From Curtobacterium sp. MCBD17_032 (lineage in GTDB: Bacteria; Actinomycetota; Actinomycetes; Actinomycetales; Microbacteriaceae), in NCBI RefSeq assembly GCF_003234855.1, contig NZ_QKTO01000002.1, forward strand, positions 457,229 to 521,228: a DNA stretch of 64,000 bases, in the 5' to 3' direction. The first letter of the stretch is position 1. The number at the start of each line of letters is the position of its first letter. The position numbers and the translations under genes are program-made. The notes under the pieces were generated by a model. The model was not told the DNA's origin, did not search any database, and was given only the letters and a program-made list of their open reading frames with translations. Below are positions 15,077-26,338 of the stretch, one piece after another.

Positions 15077-16276
15077 ATGCTGGACGGCATGGCGAGCGAC
15101 GAACAGGACCCGGTCGGCACGCTCCGCAGGGTCCGCACGAGCATCAAGTGGACGCGGTACGCGCCCGACGTGCTGCCCCTGTTCGTCGCCGAGATGGACC
15201 ACGAGGTCGCGCCGGAGATCCGGCAGGCCCTCGTCGAGCGGGTGCAGCAGTCGGACCTCGGGTACCTCGACGGCCCCGGGCCGCTCGCGCCCGCGTTCGC
15301 CGGGTTCGCCCGGGACCGCTGGGGCTGGGACGTCGATCCGGCACGCGTGTACCTGGCGACGGACGTCAGCGTCGGCATCGTCGAGACGCTCCGGCTGGCG
15401 CTGCCCGACGGCGGACGGGTCGCGATCACGCCGCCGGTGTACCCGCCGTTCTTCGAGCTGGTGGAAGAAGCCCGATGTCAGGTCGAGGAGGTGCCCCTCA
15501 CCGAACGGTGGGGCGTGTACCGGCTCGACCTCGACGGCCTCGAGCGGGCGTTCGCCGACGGGATCCGGGTGTTCCTGCTGTGCAACCCGCACAACCCGAT
15601 CGGGCTCGTGCACGACCGGGACGACCTCGTGGCCCTGGCGGAGCTCGCCGCGCGGTACGACGTCCTCGTCATCAGTGACGAGATCCACGCACCGCTGACG
15701 CACCCCGGCGTGCAGTTCACACCGTTCGCGAGCATCGCCGAGCCGCTCGGGGCGCGGAGCGTCTGCGTGACGAGCGCGAGCAAGGGGTGGAACCTCGCGG
15801 GGGTGAAGTGCTCGGTCATCGTCGCGGGGGACACCCGGACCGCCGAGCTCCTCGACACCCTGTGGGAAGAGGTGGCCTGCCGGACGAGCATCCTCGGCCT
15901 GCACGCGAACGTCGCGGCGTTCAGCCTGGCCGTCGACTGGCTCGACGACGTCGTCGACCGCATCGTCGCGAACGACCGGCTGCTGGCGAAGCTGCTCGCC
16001 GAGCACCTGCCCGGCGTCGTCTACGCTCGGCCCCGGGCCGGGTACCTGGCCTGGCTCGACTTCCGCGGGCTCGGCCTCGGAGACGACCCGGCGGTACAGC
16101 TCCGGGAGCACGCGTTCGTGGCGCTCAACTCCGGCCTGCCGTTCGGTGCGCAGGGGAGGGGGTTCGCGCGGATCAACCTGGCGTGCTCGCCCGAGACACT
16201 GCGCGAGGCGGTGTTCCGCATCGCGGCGGCGTACCCGTCGAGCGCGCAGGAGGGCGTCGTCTGGCACGTCGCCTGA
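15077..16276 (+). CDS. MalY/PatB-family PLP-dependent aminotransferase or cystathionine beta-lyase
   Basis: Fold-type I PLP enzyme of 399 residues. The N-terminal RTSIKWTRYAPDVLPLFVAEMD is typical of PatB/MalY C-S lyases, as is the ITPPVYPPFFELVE region. NPHNPIG binds the substrate carboxylate, SDEIHAPLTHPG holds the PLP-pyridine Asp, and SASKGWNLAGVKC carries the Schiff-base Lys. Likely reaction: beta-elimination of cystathionine or other cysteine S-conjugates to give pyruvate, ammonia and a thiol. ATG at 15077 is used; ATG at 15089 (MASDEQDPVG) is equally possible. The 11-mer cgggcctcccg lies just upstream. Confidence 0.85.
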   Translation: MLDGMASDEQDPVGTLRRVRTSIKWTRYAPDVLPLFVAEMDHEVAPEIRQALVERVQQSDLGYLDGPGPLAPAFAGFARDRWGWDVDPARVYLATDVSVGIVETLRLALPDGGRVAITPPVYPPFFELVEEARCQVEEVPLTERWGVYRLDLDGLERAFADGIRVFLLCNPHNPIGLVHDRDDLVALAELAARYDVLVISDEIHAPLTHPGVQFTPFASIAEPLGARSVCVTSASKGWNLAGVKCSVIVAGDTRTAELLDTLWEEVACRTSILGLHANVAAFSLAVDWLDDVVDRIVANDRLLAKLLAEHLPGVVYARPRAGYLAWLDFRGLGLGDDPAVQLREHAFVALNSGLPFGAQGRGFARINLACSPETLREAVFRIAAAYPSSAQEGVVWHVA

Positions 16277-16328
16277 CCGCAGCCCCGGCGAGCGCAGCAG
16301 CTGGTGGCCGCCGCGGAGTGACCCGAGC

Positions 16329-16535
16329 TCAGGCGACGGGCGCGAAGTGGTTGCGCCCGATGACGGTCACGTGCAGGTCGACCTCGCGGGAAGGGACCTG
16401 GTCGGTGAGGGAGATCCACTCGCGGGCCACGAAGGCGACGGACGGCCACCGGCGGACCTCGGTCACGGGGAACCCGTCGATGAACACCTGCCACATGCCC
16501 TGCTCGCGGACGGCCTGGACCTCGTGCGTCGCCAT
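16329..16535 (-). CDS. Small conserved-looking hypothetical protein, 68 residues
   Basis: Soluble protein with an alternating beta pattern (MATHEVQAVREQGMWQVFID, then FPVTEVRRWPSVAFVAREWI) ending in VDLHVTVIGRNHFAPVA. No known motif. The small, strand-strand-helix-strand look is reminiscent of HicB-like partial folds but this is weak. A -10 TACGCT (complement of 16542-16547) ends six bases before the ATG, which supports it being a real, leaderless gene. Confidence 0.65.
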   Translation of the reverse strand: MATHEVQAVREQGMWQVFIDGFPVTEVRRWPSVAFVAREWISLTDQVPSREVDLHVTVIGRNHFAPVA

Positions 16536-16558
16536 GCCCGAAGCGTAGCAACGGCACC

Positions 16559-16600
16559 GCCGGAGCGCCCCCGGAGCGCCGCCGGAGCGCCCCCGGGAGC
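16559..16600. repeat. Short tandem repeat of a gccggagcgccccc word
   Basis: The word gccggagcgcccccgg occurs at 16559-16574 and again at 16581-16596, a 22-base period, between the 68-residue gene and the SDR gene. No coding sense on either strand. Confidence 0.6.
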
Positions 16601-16653
16601 CGGACCGCCCCCGTGAGCGGGGAGCGCCTCGACCCGACGGCGACCGGGACGGG

Positions 16654-17553
16654 TCAGGGCGTGACCATGCCGCCGTTCACGTTGAGCGTCTCGCCGGCGA
16701 CGAAGCTCGACTCGTGCGACGCCAGGAACACGTACGCGGGAGCGAGCTCGGCGGGTTGCCCGGGGCGGCCCATCGGCGACTCACTCGACCCGAAGTCCGG
16801 CAGGGTCTCGGGGTCGACGCCCGCGGACACCTGGAGCACCGACCAGGTCGGCCCGGGTGCGACGACGTTCACGCGGATCCCGCGGGGGATGAGCTGCTGC
16901 GCGAGGCCCTTCGAGAAGTTGTTGACGGCTGCCTTCGAGGCCGCGTAGTCGAGGCGGTCCGGAGCGGGCTGGTACGCCTCCATCGACGCGGTGGTGATGA
17001 TCGTCGAGCCGGGCTCCAGGTGGGGCAACGCCGCCTGCACGAGTCGGAAGAGCGAGAGGACGTTGACGGTGAAGGTGTCGACGAGCTGGTCGTCCGGGAT
17101 GTCGGTGACCTCGGCGCGCCAGTGCTGCTTGCCGGCGCAGCTGACGATCGCGTCGAGCCCGCCGAGTTCGGCGACCGCCCGTTCGACGAGGGCCGCGGGG
17201 TAGTTCGGTGCCGTGAGGTCGCCGGGGATCGTCACGGCCTTGCGGCCGGCGGCCTCGACGAGGGCGACGATCCGCTGGGCGTCCTCCTCCTCGTCCGGCA
17301 GGTAGGCGAGGGCGACGTCGGCGCCCTCGCGCGCGTAGGCGATCGCCACGGCCGCACCGATGCCGGAGTCGGCACCGGTGATGAGCGCGCGCCGCCCGGC
17401 GAGACGCCCGGTGCCGCGGTAGGAGTCCTCGCCGTGGTCCGGCTGCGGTTCCATCCGGGATTCGAGGCCCGGCTCGGGCTGCTGCTGCGGTTCCGGGCTG
17501 GTGTTCGGGTACCGGGTGGTCGGGTCGCTGTACTCGTACTGGTCGCGTGGCAT
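16654..17553 (-). CDS. SDR family oxidoreductase (YghA/general stress protein 39 type)
   Basis: A 299-residue short-chain dehydrogenase with an N-terminal extension rich in Pro/Gln/Glu (about residues 1-50), as in the YghA/YdaD subgroup. NAD(P) site ALITGADSGIGAAVA, catalytic Ser in ITTASMEAYQ, and YAASKAAVNNF (YxxxK). The C terminus SSFVAGETLNVNGG is standard. It probably reduces a carbonyl compound, and relatives are stress-induced. Start is ATG at 17553, with a -10 TACGGT (complement of 17561-17566) ending seven bases upstream. Substrate unknown. Confidence 0.9.
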   Translation of the reverse strand: MPRDQYEYSDPTTRYPNTSPEPQQQPEPGLESRMEPQPDHGEDSYRGTGRLAGRRALITGADSGIGAAVAIAYAREGADVALAYLPDEEEDAQRIVALVEAAGRKAVTIPGDLTAPNYPAALVERAVAELGGLDAIVSCAGKQHWRAEVTDIPDDQLVDTFTVNVLSLFRLVQAALPHLEPGSTIITTASMEAYQPAPDRLDYAASKAAVNNFSKGLAQQLIPRGIRVNVVAPGPTWSVLQVSAGVDPETLPDFGSSESPMGRPGQPAELAPAYVFLASHESSFVAGETLNVNGGMVTP

Positions 17554-17683
17554 GCCGAGGACCGTACGCGGACCGGCCGGGAGGCCCGTGGACCGGTGCG
17601 CGCTCCGGCCTGCGCCGCTGCCGTCCGCGGCCCGGCACACAGCGGCGTTCCGGACGTCGGTCGGACGACCGGACCGCCCGACG

Positions 17684-18166
17684 TCAGAGGTCGAGCGCCA
17701 TCGCCACGTCGGCCCGGACGTACGGGCTCGGCGGGTGCTCGTCGGCGCCGAGGTGCCGGAACCCGGTCGTCTCGTACAGGTGCACCGCGCTCGCGAGTGC
17801 ACTGTTCGTCTCGAGGAGCACCCGGCGCGCGCCGAGGTCCCGGGCGCGGTCGAGCGCGGCGCGGATGAGCCGGCGTCCGGTGCCGTGTCCCTGGTGGTCC
17901 GGGTCGACGGCCATCTTCACGAGCTCGAACGCGTCGGCACCGTGCGGGGCGAGCCCGACGCAGCCGACCACGTCGGTGCCGAGTCGGGCGACGAGGACGA
18001 CACCGCCGGGCTCGACGATGTGCCGGACGGGATCGCCGAGGAGTCGGCGGTCCTCGTCCTCGAGCGTGAAGAACGTCGTGATCCACCGCTCGTTCAACGA
18101 ACGGAACGCGGCGGCGTCCTCGGCGGAGGACATGTCGTCGATGACGACCAGGGAGGTGGTGGGCAT
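17684..18166 (-). CDS. GNAT family N-acetyltransferase
   Basis: A 160-residue acetyl-CoA-dependent acetyltransferase. The GNAT core is visible as VVLVARLGTDVVGCVGLAPH, LVKMAVDPDHQGHGTGRRLI (motif A, acetyl-CoA pyrophosphate loop QGHGTG) and ARRVLLETNSALASAVHLYE followed by TTGFRHLG. Start is ATG at 18166 (MPTTSLVV). It is divergent from the adjacent LysR gene with about 68 bp between them, so LysR is a plausible regulator. Substrate unknown. Confidence 0.87.
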   Translation of the reverse strand: MPTTSLVVIDDMSSAEDAAAFRSLNERWITTFFTLEDEDRRLLGDPVRHIVEPGGVVLVARLGTDVVGCVGLAPHGADAFELVKMAVDPDHQGHGTGRRLIRAALDRARDLGARRVLLETNSALASAVHLYETTGFRHLGADEHPPSPYVRADVAMALDL

Positions 18167-18234
18167 GCCCTCATCCTCGGTCGCCGAACCAGTCACGTCC
18201 AATACTCGTTCGTTCGGATCGATAGCATCGGAGC

Positions 18235-19119
18235 ATGGATCGCACTCCCGAGGTCGACCTCCGCCACCTCCGGGCGTTCCTGGCACTCGCCGACGAACTG
18301 CACTTCGGCCGTGCCGCCGTCGACCTCGGCATCGCCCAGCCCGCGCTGTCGCAGCTCATCCGCCGGGTCGAGGTCGCCCTCGGCGTCGACCTGTTCGCCC
18401 GTACGTCCCGCAGCGTGGCCCTGACGCCCGCCGGACGGGTGCTGCAGGGGCGGGCCCGGTCGCTCCTGGCGCAGGCCCGTCGGGACCTCGACGAGACCGT
18501 GCGGGTCGGGCGGGGCGAGGCAGGCCGACTCGACGTCGGGTTCGTCGTCTCGGCGCTGCCCCTCGGACCGATCGAGCGCGTGCAGCGGTTCCGGGAGCGC
18601 TTCCCCCTCGTCCGCGTCGAACTCACCGAGGGGTTCTCCTCGAGGCTCGTGACCGCCGTCCAGCGCGGGGAGCTCGACCTGGCCGTCGTGCGGGACCCGG
18701 ACCCGGTCGACGGCGTGCGCTTCACCCGGTTCCGGACGGAGCCGTTCGTCGCCGCGGTGCCGCGTGGCCACCGCTTCGCCGGCCGGACGACCGTCCGGGG
18801 ATCGGAGCTGCTCGACGACCCGTTCGTGTTCTTCCCCGCCGAGGCCGGAGCGCTCGCCACCGAGCGGAACACCGCGCCCGTGGCCGCCGGCGGCCGGCGG
18901 CCGGTGATCGTGCAGGAGGCCACGACCTGGGCGACCGTGCTGCACCTGGTCGGCGTCGGCCTCGGGGTCACGGTCCTGCCGGAGAGCGCGGCGCTCGCGG
19001 CCCCGGAGACGGTCGTCCTCCTGCCGCTCGAGGGCAGCACGCACCGGAGCGAACTCGTCTGGGCGTCCCGCGTGGACGACGACCGGGAGGTCCTCCGCAA
19101 CTTCGCCGCCGCGGACTGA
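18235..19119 (+). CDS. LysR family transcriptional regulator
   Basis: A 294-residue DNA-binding regulator. Winged HTH at residues 1-62 (VDLRHLRAFLALADELHFGR, AQPALSQLIRRVEVALGVDL), then a linker helix and a periplasmic-binding-fold effector domain (about 90-290). Start is ATG with the -10 TAGCAT at 18223-18228 six bases upstream, thus probably leaderless. LysR proteins usually control the divergent neighbour, here the GNAT gene. No T-N11-A box could be singled out with confidence in the 68-bp gap. Confidence 0.92.
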   Translation: MDRTPEVDLRHLRAFLALADELHFGRAAVDLGIAQPALSQLIRRVEVALGVDLFARTSRSVALTPAGRVLQGRARSLLAQARRDLDETVRVGRGEAGRLDVGFVVSALPLGPIERVQRFRERFPLVRVELTEGFSSRLVTAVQRGELDLAVVRDPDPVDGVRFTRFRTEPFVAAVPRGHRFAGRTTVRGSELLDDPFVFFPAEAGALATERNTAPVAAGGRRPVIVQEATTWATVLHLVGVGLGVTVLPESAALAAPETVVLLPLEGSTHRSELVWASRVDDDREVLRNFAAAD

Positions 19120-19130
19120 CCCCGACGGCG

Positions 19131-19391
19131 TCAGCCGAGCGGCAGGACCGGGGCGCGCTGGTCGCCGAGCTCGTCCTCGCGCCACGGGCGGACACCGGTC
19201 AGGGCGAGTCCGAGCTGCACGAGCACGAACGCCACGTGGGGCTCGACGTCGGGGTCCCACGGTCCCTCGACACCGAGGCCGAACGCCCCGAGCTCGTCGT
19301 CGGCCTCGTCGCGGACGGTGAGGCGCCAGCGACCGTTCCCGAGCTCCTCGACGACGGCCCACCGTGCGGTGCGGAAGCGGCCCGCGGTCAC
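19131..19391 (-). CDS. Hypothetical protein coupled to the FBP zinc-finger gene
   Basis: An 86-residue protein rich in Trp, Arg and acidic residues (TAGRFRTARWAVVEELGNGR, DEADDELGAFGLGVEGPWDP). The GTG start at 19391 overlaps the stop of the upstream gene by four bases (GTGA), which suggests translational coupling. The fold looks like a small beta-rich domain. No family recognised. It converges with the LysR gene, with only 11 bp between their stops. Confidence 0.65.
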   Translation of the reverse strand: MTAGRFRTARWAVVEELGNGRWRLTVRDEADDELGAFGLGVEGPWDPDVEPHVAFVLVQLGLALTGVRPWREDELGDQRAPVLPLG

Positions 19392-19870
19392 GCCGTCTTC
19401 ATGATGTCGGCCGTGAAGTTGTGCAGCCGCGCGAGCAGCGACTCGGACCGCATCGCGATGGTCGCCGGCGGGTTGAGGTGCGGCGGCGCGGTGCGGATGA
19501 GCATCGAGCAGCCGAGGTCCTCGCAGATGTACGAGCCGATCGTGTTCCCGTTCCGTCCGGCCTCGCCGGCACGGGCCGCGGAGAACAGGCGCACCTGCGT
19601 CGCCGGCTGGGGGGAGTGGCAGAACGAGCACATCGCCGCGATGCCCGGCCGGAGCGAGCCGCCCGCGGCGCGGACGACGATGCCGACGGGCTTCCCGTCC
19701 ATCCAGGACACCATGTACCCCCGCCTGGCAGCCTGCGGGTCACGCCAGCCGAGGTACTCGCGCTCGTTCCACAACGTCTCGTGCAACCCCGGGATCGGGA
19801 GCTGCGCGAGTTCGTCGGGCGTCGCGTTGACGAAGGACGATCGGATGTCGGATTCGGTGAGCGGCTGCAC
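19388..19870 (-). CDS. FBP domain-containing protein (treble-clef zinc finger)
   Basis: A 160-residue cytosolic protein of the FBP_C type, named after an elongation-factor-G-binding/fibronectin-binding C-terminal domain. It shows a Cys4 zinc site in two halves, CSFCHSPQ and YICEDLGCSML, with the conserved GYMVSWMDGKPVGIV strand region in front and LLARLHNFTADIM at the end. Proteins with this domain in other bacteria help release ribosome-bound EF-G (FusB-like), but that role here is only inferred. GTG start at 19870 with a gaggggaa ribosome site. The downstream 86-residue gene is coupled by overlap. Confidence 0.82.
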   Translation of the reverse strand: MQPLTESDIRSSFVNATPDELAQLPIPGLHETLWNEREYLGWRDPQAARRGYMVSWMDGKPVGIVVRAAGGSLRPGIAAMCSFCHSPQPATQVRLFSAARAGEAGRNGNTIGSYICEDLGCSMLIRTAPPHLNPPATIAMRSESLLARLHNFTADIMKTA

Positions 19871-19933
19871 GGTTCCCCTCGCGGTGGCGGACCGGACCAG
19901 GCTAGCCCCGCGCGCCGACAGCCGGACGCAGCG

Positions 19934-19971
19934 CGGGCCTCCCGGCCGCTTCAGGACAGCCGGGAGGCCCG
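19934..19971 (-). terminator. Terminator after the M56 peptidase gene
   Basis: 13-bp arms at 19934-19946 and 19959-19971 (cgggcctcccggc and its complement) with a 12-base loop. It overlaps the M56 stop codon at 19951-19953. Both arms are copies of the recurrent 11-mer. Confidence 0.8.
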
Positions 19972-20688
19972 GACCGCGCCGAGCGCACCGGTTCCGTCCG
20001 CCACCAGGACCGCCCGTCGGAGCGCGTCGCGGCCGACCCGCCGCGCGGCGGCGTCGTCCGCGGCGAACTCGACCAGGACGCGCGTCGAGCGGGCCATCGC
20101 ACGCGCTCCCGGGACCCACGGGACGGCCCGTTCCACCGACTCGGCGAAGCCGACGACGGACGCGTGGTGCTGCCGGAGGTGGGCACGCTCGTGGGCGACC
20201 ACGGCCTCCAGTTCGTCCGTCCGCAGCCGGTCCGCGAGTCCGGTGCTGACGAGGACCCCACCGGACCGGCCGGGCACGGCACACGCCAGGGCGGTGTCGG
20301 CCTGCAGCACCGCCACGAGGGTGCCGTCGACCTCCCGGTGCGGTGCGGCGCCGGTGCGGAACACCTCGCGCACGGCCTCGTGTTCGGGGCCCGGGCGGAC
20401 GCGGACCGCGACGGCGAACGCCACCACGGCGAGGACGGCGACGCCCACGTTGAGCCCGTGGCTCGGCGAGTCGCCGATGCCGAACGGGTCGCCCAGTGGT
20501 CGGTCCGCGAGCACGACGAGTGCGATGCCGACGACGAACCCGGCGGTCCCGACCACGACCGCGGCCTGCCACGCGGCGATCGCCGTCCGCGGGCGGTCGA
20601 TCGTCCACCCCGCTCGGGTGAGCACCCGCGGTACGAACGCGACCACGGCCAGGGCGAGCACGACGAGGCAGACGCCGGTGACGACCAC
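19951..20688 (-). CDS. M56 family metallopeptidase (BlaR1-like)
   Basis: A 245-residue membrane protein with three hydrophobic segments in the first 110 residues and a cytoplasmic/loop zinc motif HERAH in VVAHERAHLRQHHASVV, followed by RVLVEFAADDAAARR, which supplies the third ligand region (ExxAD). This is the compact actinobacterial M56 form without a sensor penicillin-binding domain. It probably cleaves the adjacent BlaI-type repressor in response to a signal, as in BlaR1/BlaI. Start GTG at 20688, 12 bases after the repressor stop, so the two form an operon. Confidence 0.87.
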   Translation of the reverse strand: MVVTGVCLVVLALAVVAFVPRVLTRAGWTIDRPRTAIAAWQAAVVVGTAGFVVGIALVVLADRPLGDPFGIGDSPSHGLNVGVAVLAVVAFAVAVRVRPGPEHEAVREVFRTGAAPHREVDGTLVAVLQADTALACAVPGRSGGVLVSTGLADRLRTDELEAVVAHERAHLRQHHASVVGFAESVERAVPWVPGARAMARSTRVLVEFAADDAAARRVGRDALRRAVLVADGTGALGAVRASRLS

Positions 20689-20700
20689 GGGTCGGTCCGG

Positions 20701-21093
20701 TCAGGGACGGGTGCGGGAGTCGATCGCGCGGCGGAGCACCTCGAGGTCCCCCGAGGCGAGCGAACCGGTGAACTGGAGGAGCGCGGCCTCACGGTCGGAC
20801 GCGGCGGCCAGCGCGGTCGACATGAGGGACGCGGTGTGGTCCTCGCGCGAGTGCGCGGCACGGAAGGTCAGCGGAGCGTCGGCGTGTTCCTCGCGCAGCA
20901 CCGCACCCTTGCGACCGAGCCGGTCGAGCACGGTGAGCACCGTCGTCAGGGCGGGCCGGGGCTCGTCGAAGGCGTCGAGGACCTGGCGGGCAGTGAGTCC
21001 GTCGCCCGAGGCGTCGGCGGACCAGAGCGTGTCGAGCACCGCCTGCTCGAGCTGCCCCCGGGGGCGCGATCGCTGTCCTGCCACGTCGACCAC
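20701..21093 (-). CDS. BlaI/MecI/CopY family transcriptional repressor
   Basis: A 130-residue winged-helix protein (GQLEQAVLDTLWSADASGDG, LTARQVLDAFDEPRPALTTV, LTVLDRLGRKGAVLREEHAD) with the C-terminal dimerisation helix typical of BlaI. It is expected to repress its own operon with the M56 peptidase and perhaps cell-wall genes elsewhere. Start is GTG at 21093, or GTG at 21084; neither has a ribosome site. A tcgac...gtcga inverted repeat just upstream (about 21086-21108) is a possible operator. The next feature upstream is the glycine riboswitch, read in the opposite direction. Confidence 0.85.
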   Translation of the reverse strand: MVDVAGQRSRPRGQLEQAVLDTLWSADASGDGLTARQVLDAFDEPRPALTTVLTVLDRLGRKGAVLREEHADAPLTFRAAHSREDHTASLMSTALAAASDREAALLQFTGSLASGDLEVLRRAIDSRTRP

Positions 21094-21243
21094 TCTACGT
21101 GATGTCGAACGGCCCACCTGTGCTCCCGTCGCCGACGACCGGGCCGGTGGTCGGGGCGACCGCGGACGCGCAGCACGACACACGCCCGTAACGCGGGCTC
21201 GGTATGCTCGCCGGACAACAGAACACGACGGCCGACCACCCGC

Positions 21244-21477
21244 CGCGGGAGAGCCCGACCGGATCGCAGCGCATCATCGATGCTCTCCGGTCCCGGGCAC
21301 CGAAGGAGCAAGCTCCCCGCCAATCTCTCAGGTCCAACACCGCAGCGGACAGGCCACTCTGGAAAGCAGACGCGATCGTCATGGGCGCATCCCACGACGG
21401 AACGTCTCGCCCACGGTGAAAGCCGCAGGACCTCACGGGCCGCGGTGAAGCTCTCAGGCCCATGACAGAGGGGGAGT
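21244..21477 (+). promoter_or_regulatory. Tandem glycine riboswitch controlling gcvTHP
   Basis: Two glycine aptamers in series. The first (about 21244-21372) has the conserved cgggagag, caccgaaggagcaa and aatctctcagg elements with a closing agcggacagg. The second (about 21395-21477) has acggaacgtctcgccca, acggtgaaagccgc and gaagctctcaggccc. In known cases glycine binding turns on the downstream glycine cleavage genes. Here gcvT begins 53 bases further on. The 436 bp between the BlaI gene and gcvT hold this element, the hairpin at 21484-21502 and the ribosome site, and no protein gene. Confidence 0.93.
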
Positions 21478-21483
21478 TCCGCA

Positions 21484-21502
21484 CCCGACGACGGTCGTCG
21501 GG
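21484..21502 (+). promoter_or_regulatory. Hairpin in the riboswitch expression platform
   Basis: cccgacga / tcgtcggg, an 8-bp stem with a 3-base loop, between the second aptamer and the gcvT ribosome site (aggagga at 21516-21522). There is no U-tract, so it may act at translation initiation or as a weak attenuator. Role inferred. Confidence 0.5.
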
Positions 21503-21529
21503 CCCTGCCGATGTCAGGAGGACTCCGTC

Positions 21530-22645
21530 TTGTCCGAACCACTGCGTCCGTCGCCGCTCGAGGCCGCGCACGAAGCCGCCGGTGCGACCTTCACCGACTT
21601 CGCCGGTCACCGCATGCCCGTCCGGTACTCGTCGGACCTCGCCGAACACCACGCCGTGCGACAGGCCGCGGGCGTGTTCGACCTGTCGCACATGGCCGAG
21701 ATCGGCGTGCAGGGACCGGATGCGGTCACGTTCCTCGACGCGGCGCTCGCCGGGACGTTCGGCGCGATGCCGGTCGGCCGGGCGAAGTACTCGCTCCTCC
21801 TCACCCCGGAGGGCGGCATCCTCGACGACCTCGTCGTGTACCGCACCGGCGACGACGTCTTCCTCGTCGTCGCGAACGCCGGCAACCGGGACGTCGCCGT
21901 CGCGGCCATGCAGGAGCGCGCCGCCGGCTTCGACGTCCTCGTCACGGACGACTCCGACCGGACGGCCCTCGTCGCGATCCAGGGTCCGGCCGCGGCGGGC
22001 ACGCTCGACGCCCTCGTCGTGGCGGACCGCCTGCAGCCGGAGACCCCGCTCGACGAGCTCGGCTACTACCGCGTCCTGCACGCCCTGTTCGAGGGCAGCG
22101 AGGTGCTGATCGCCCGGACCGGCTACACCGGCGAGGACGGCTTCGAGCTCTACAGCGACACCGAGGTCGCCCCGGCGATCTGGGACGCGCTGCTCGACGC
22201 CGGAGCCGAGCGCGGGGTCGTGCCCGCCGGGCTCGCGGCGCGGGACACCCTGCGCCTCGAGGCGGGCATGCCGCTCTACGGGCACGAGCTCGACACCTCG
22301 GTGCGACCCGCGCAGGCCGGTCTCGGCCGGGTCGTCGCCACGTCGGGCTCCTTCGTCGGGGACGCCGGCGTCCAGCCCGCCCCCGACGCCCGCGTGCTCG
22401 TCGGCATCGTGATGGACGGACGCCGCGCCGCCCGTGCCGGGTACGACGTCCTGCGTGACGGGGCCGTCGTCGGCACCGTGACATCCGGGGCGCTCTCCCC
22501 GACGCTCGGCCACCCGGTCGCGATGGCGTTCGTCGACCCGGACTGCGCCGACGGGGGACAGGTCCTCCACATCGACGTGCGCGGCACCGCCATCCCCGGC
22601 ACCGTGACCGCGCTCCCCTTCTACCGCCGCGCTTCGAAAGGCTGA
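21530..22645 (+). CDS. gcvT: Glycine cleavage system T protein (aminomethyltransferase)
   Basis: Transfers the methylene group from aminomethyl-lipoyl GcvH to tetrahydrofolate, releasing ammonia. The 371-residue protein has the usual N-terminal [20 protein letters not shown], the folate-site [18 protein letters not shown] and [11 protein letters not shown], and [19 protein letters not shown]. It begins with a rare TTG at 21530, backed by a strong aggagga seven bases upstream and by alignment of the N terminus with the family. First gene of gcvT-gcvH-gcvP, four bases before gcvH. Glycine-responsive control through the riboswitch upstream. Confidence 0.97.
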   Translation: MSEPLRPSPLEAAHEAAGATFTDFAGHRMPVRYSSDLAEHHAVRQAAGVFDLSHMAEIGVQGPDAVTFLDAALAGTFGAMPVGRAKYSLLLTPEGGILDDLVVYRTGDDVFLVVANAGNRDVAVAAMQERAAGFDVLVTDDSDRTALVAIQGPAAAGTLDALVVADRLQPETPLDELGYYRVLHALFEGSEVLIARTGYTGEDGFELYSDTEVAPAIWDALLDAGAERGVVPAGLAARDTLRLEAGMPLYGHELDTSVRPAQAGLGRVVATSGSFVGDAGVQPAPDARVLVGIVMDGRRAARAGYDVLRDGAVVGTVTSGALSPTLGHPVAMAFVDPDCADGGQVLHIDVRGTAIPGTVTALPFYRRASKG

Positions 22646-22649
22646 TCCC

Positions 22650-23023
22650 ATGACCGACCAGACCGCACTGCAGTACACCAAGGACCACGAGTGGATCCTC
22701 GTCGAGGGCGACGTCGTCACCGTCGGCATCACCGACCACGCGGCCGAGCAGCTCGGTGACGTGGTGTACGTCGAACTCCCCGCCGTGGGCACCACCACGA
22801 CCGCCGGCGAGCAGCTCGGCGAGATCGAGTCGACCAAGAGCGTCGGCGAGCTCTTCGCCCCGATCGAGGGCGAGGTCGTCGAGGTCAACGAGGCCGTCGT
22901 CGCGACCCCGGACACCGTCAACCAGGACCCGTTCGGCGCCGGCTGGCTCGTCAAGCTCAAGGTCGACGGCACCTCGTTCCCCGAGGACCTCATGGACCAC
23001 GACACGTACCGGGCCTCGATCGC

Positions 23024-23027
<4 letters not shown>
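22650..23027 (+). CDS. gcvH: Glycine cleavage system H protein
   Basis: Lipoyl carrier that shuttles the aminomethyl group between GcvP, GcvT and the L protein. 125 residues, the normal length. The lipoylation site is Lys63 in [16 protein letters not shown]. The N-terminal [20 protein letters not shown] is typical. The stop overlaps the gcvP start (ATGA), so translation is coupled. The gcvL (lipoamide dehydrogenase) component is not in this window. Confidence 0.97.
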
Positions 23028-25963
<2,936 letters not shown>

Positions 25964-25981
25964 CCGGACCGGCACCGCGAC

Positions 25982-26035
25982 GACGACGGACGGGAGTCCC
26001 GTGGCGACACCGCCACGGGACTCCCGTCCGTCGTC
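25982..26035 (+). terminator. Terminator of the gcv operon
   Basis: Perfect 25-bp stem (25982-26006 with 26011-26035, starting gacgacggacgggagtcccg) and an acac loop, 19 bases after the gcvP stop. Confidence 0.93.
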
Positions 26036-26180
26036 AGCCCGGCTCCCGCGACCGTGGAGCGCTCCGACCACCGGCCGTCCCGGACCACACCTGTGGTTCA
26101 CCGGAACGTCACCTGGACGATGCACGGACCTCGATGCAAACGCAACAGATGAGGCCGCGGGTGCCCGTCCGCGCGTGGAT

Positions 26181-26209
26181 GTTGCACTTTGCCGCAATGA
26201 TCGTGCAAC
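26181..26209 (+). promoter_or_regulatory. Inverted repeat GTTGCAC-N15-GTGCAAC upstream of the peptide-transport operon
   Basis: Perfect 7-bp arms at 26181-26187 and 26203-26209 in an A/T-richer island, about 130 bp before the substrate-binding protein start. It could be an operator. A related half-site (gatgcaaacgcaac) lies at about 26135. The 375 bp between gcvP and this operon otherwise hold only the gcv terminator and no gene. Confidence 0.5.
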
Positions 26210-26338
26210 TTGGTTTCGAGCGTGTAACCGATGTGCGCTGGGTTTGGACGGGCCCGTCAGCACTGCCTACAGTTCAGGAGTCAAACGCGGCGGGAGGGAC
26301 CTCTGTGCCCGGCGCGTCCCATGCACCAGGAGGAACTC

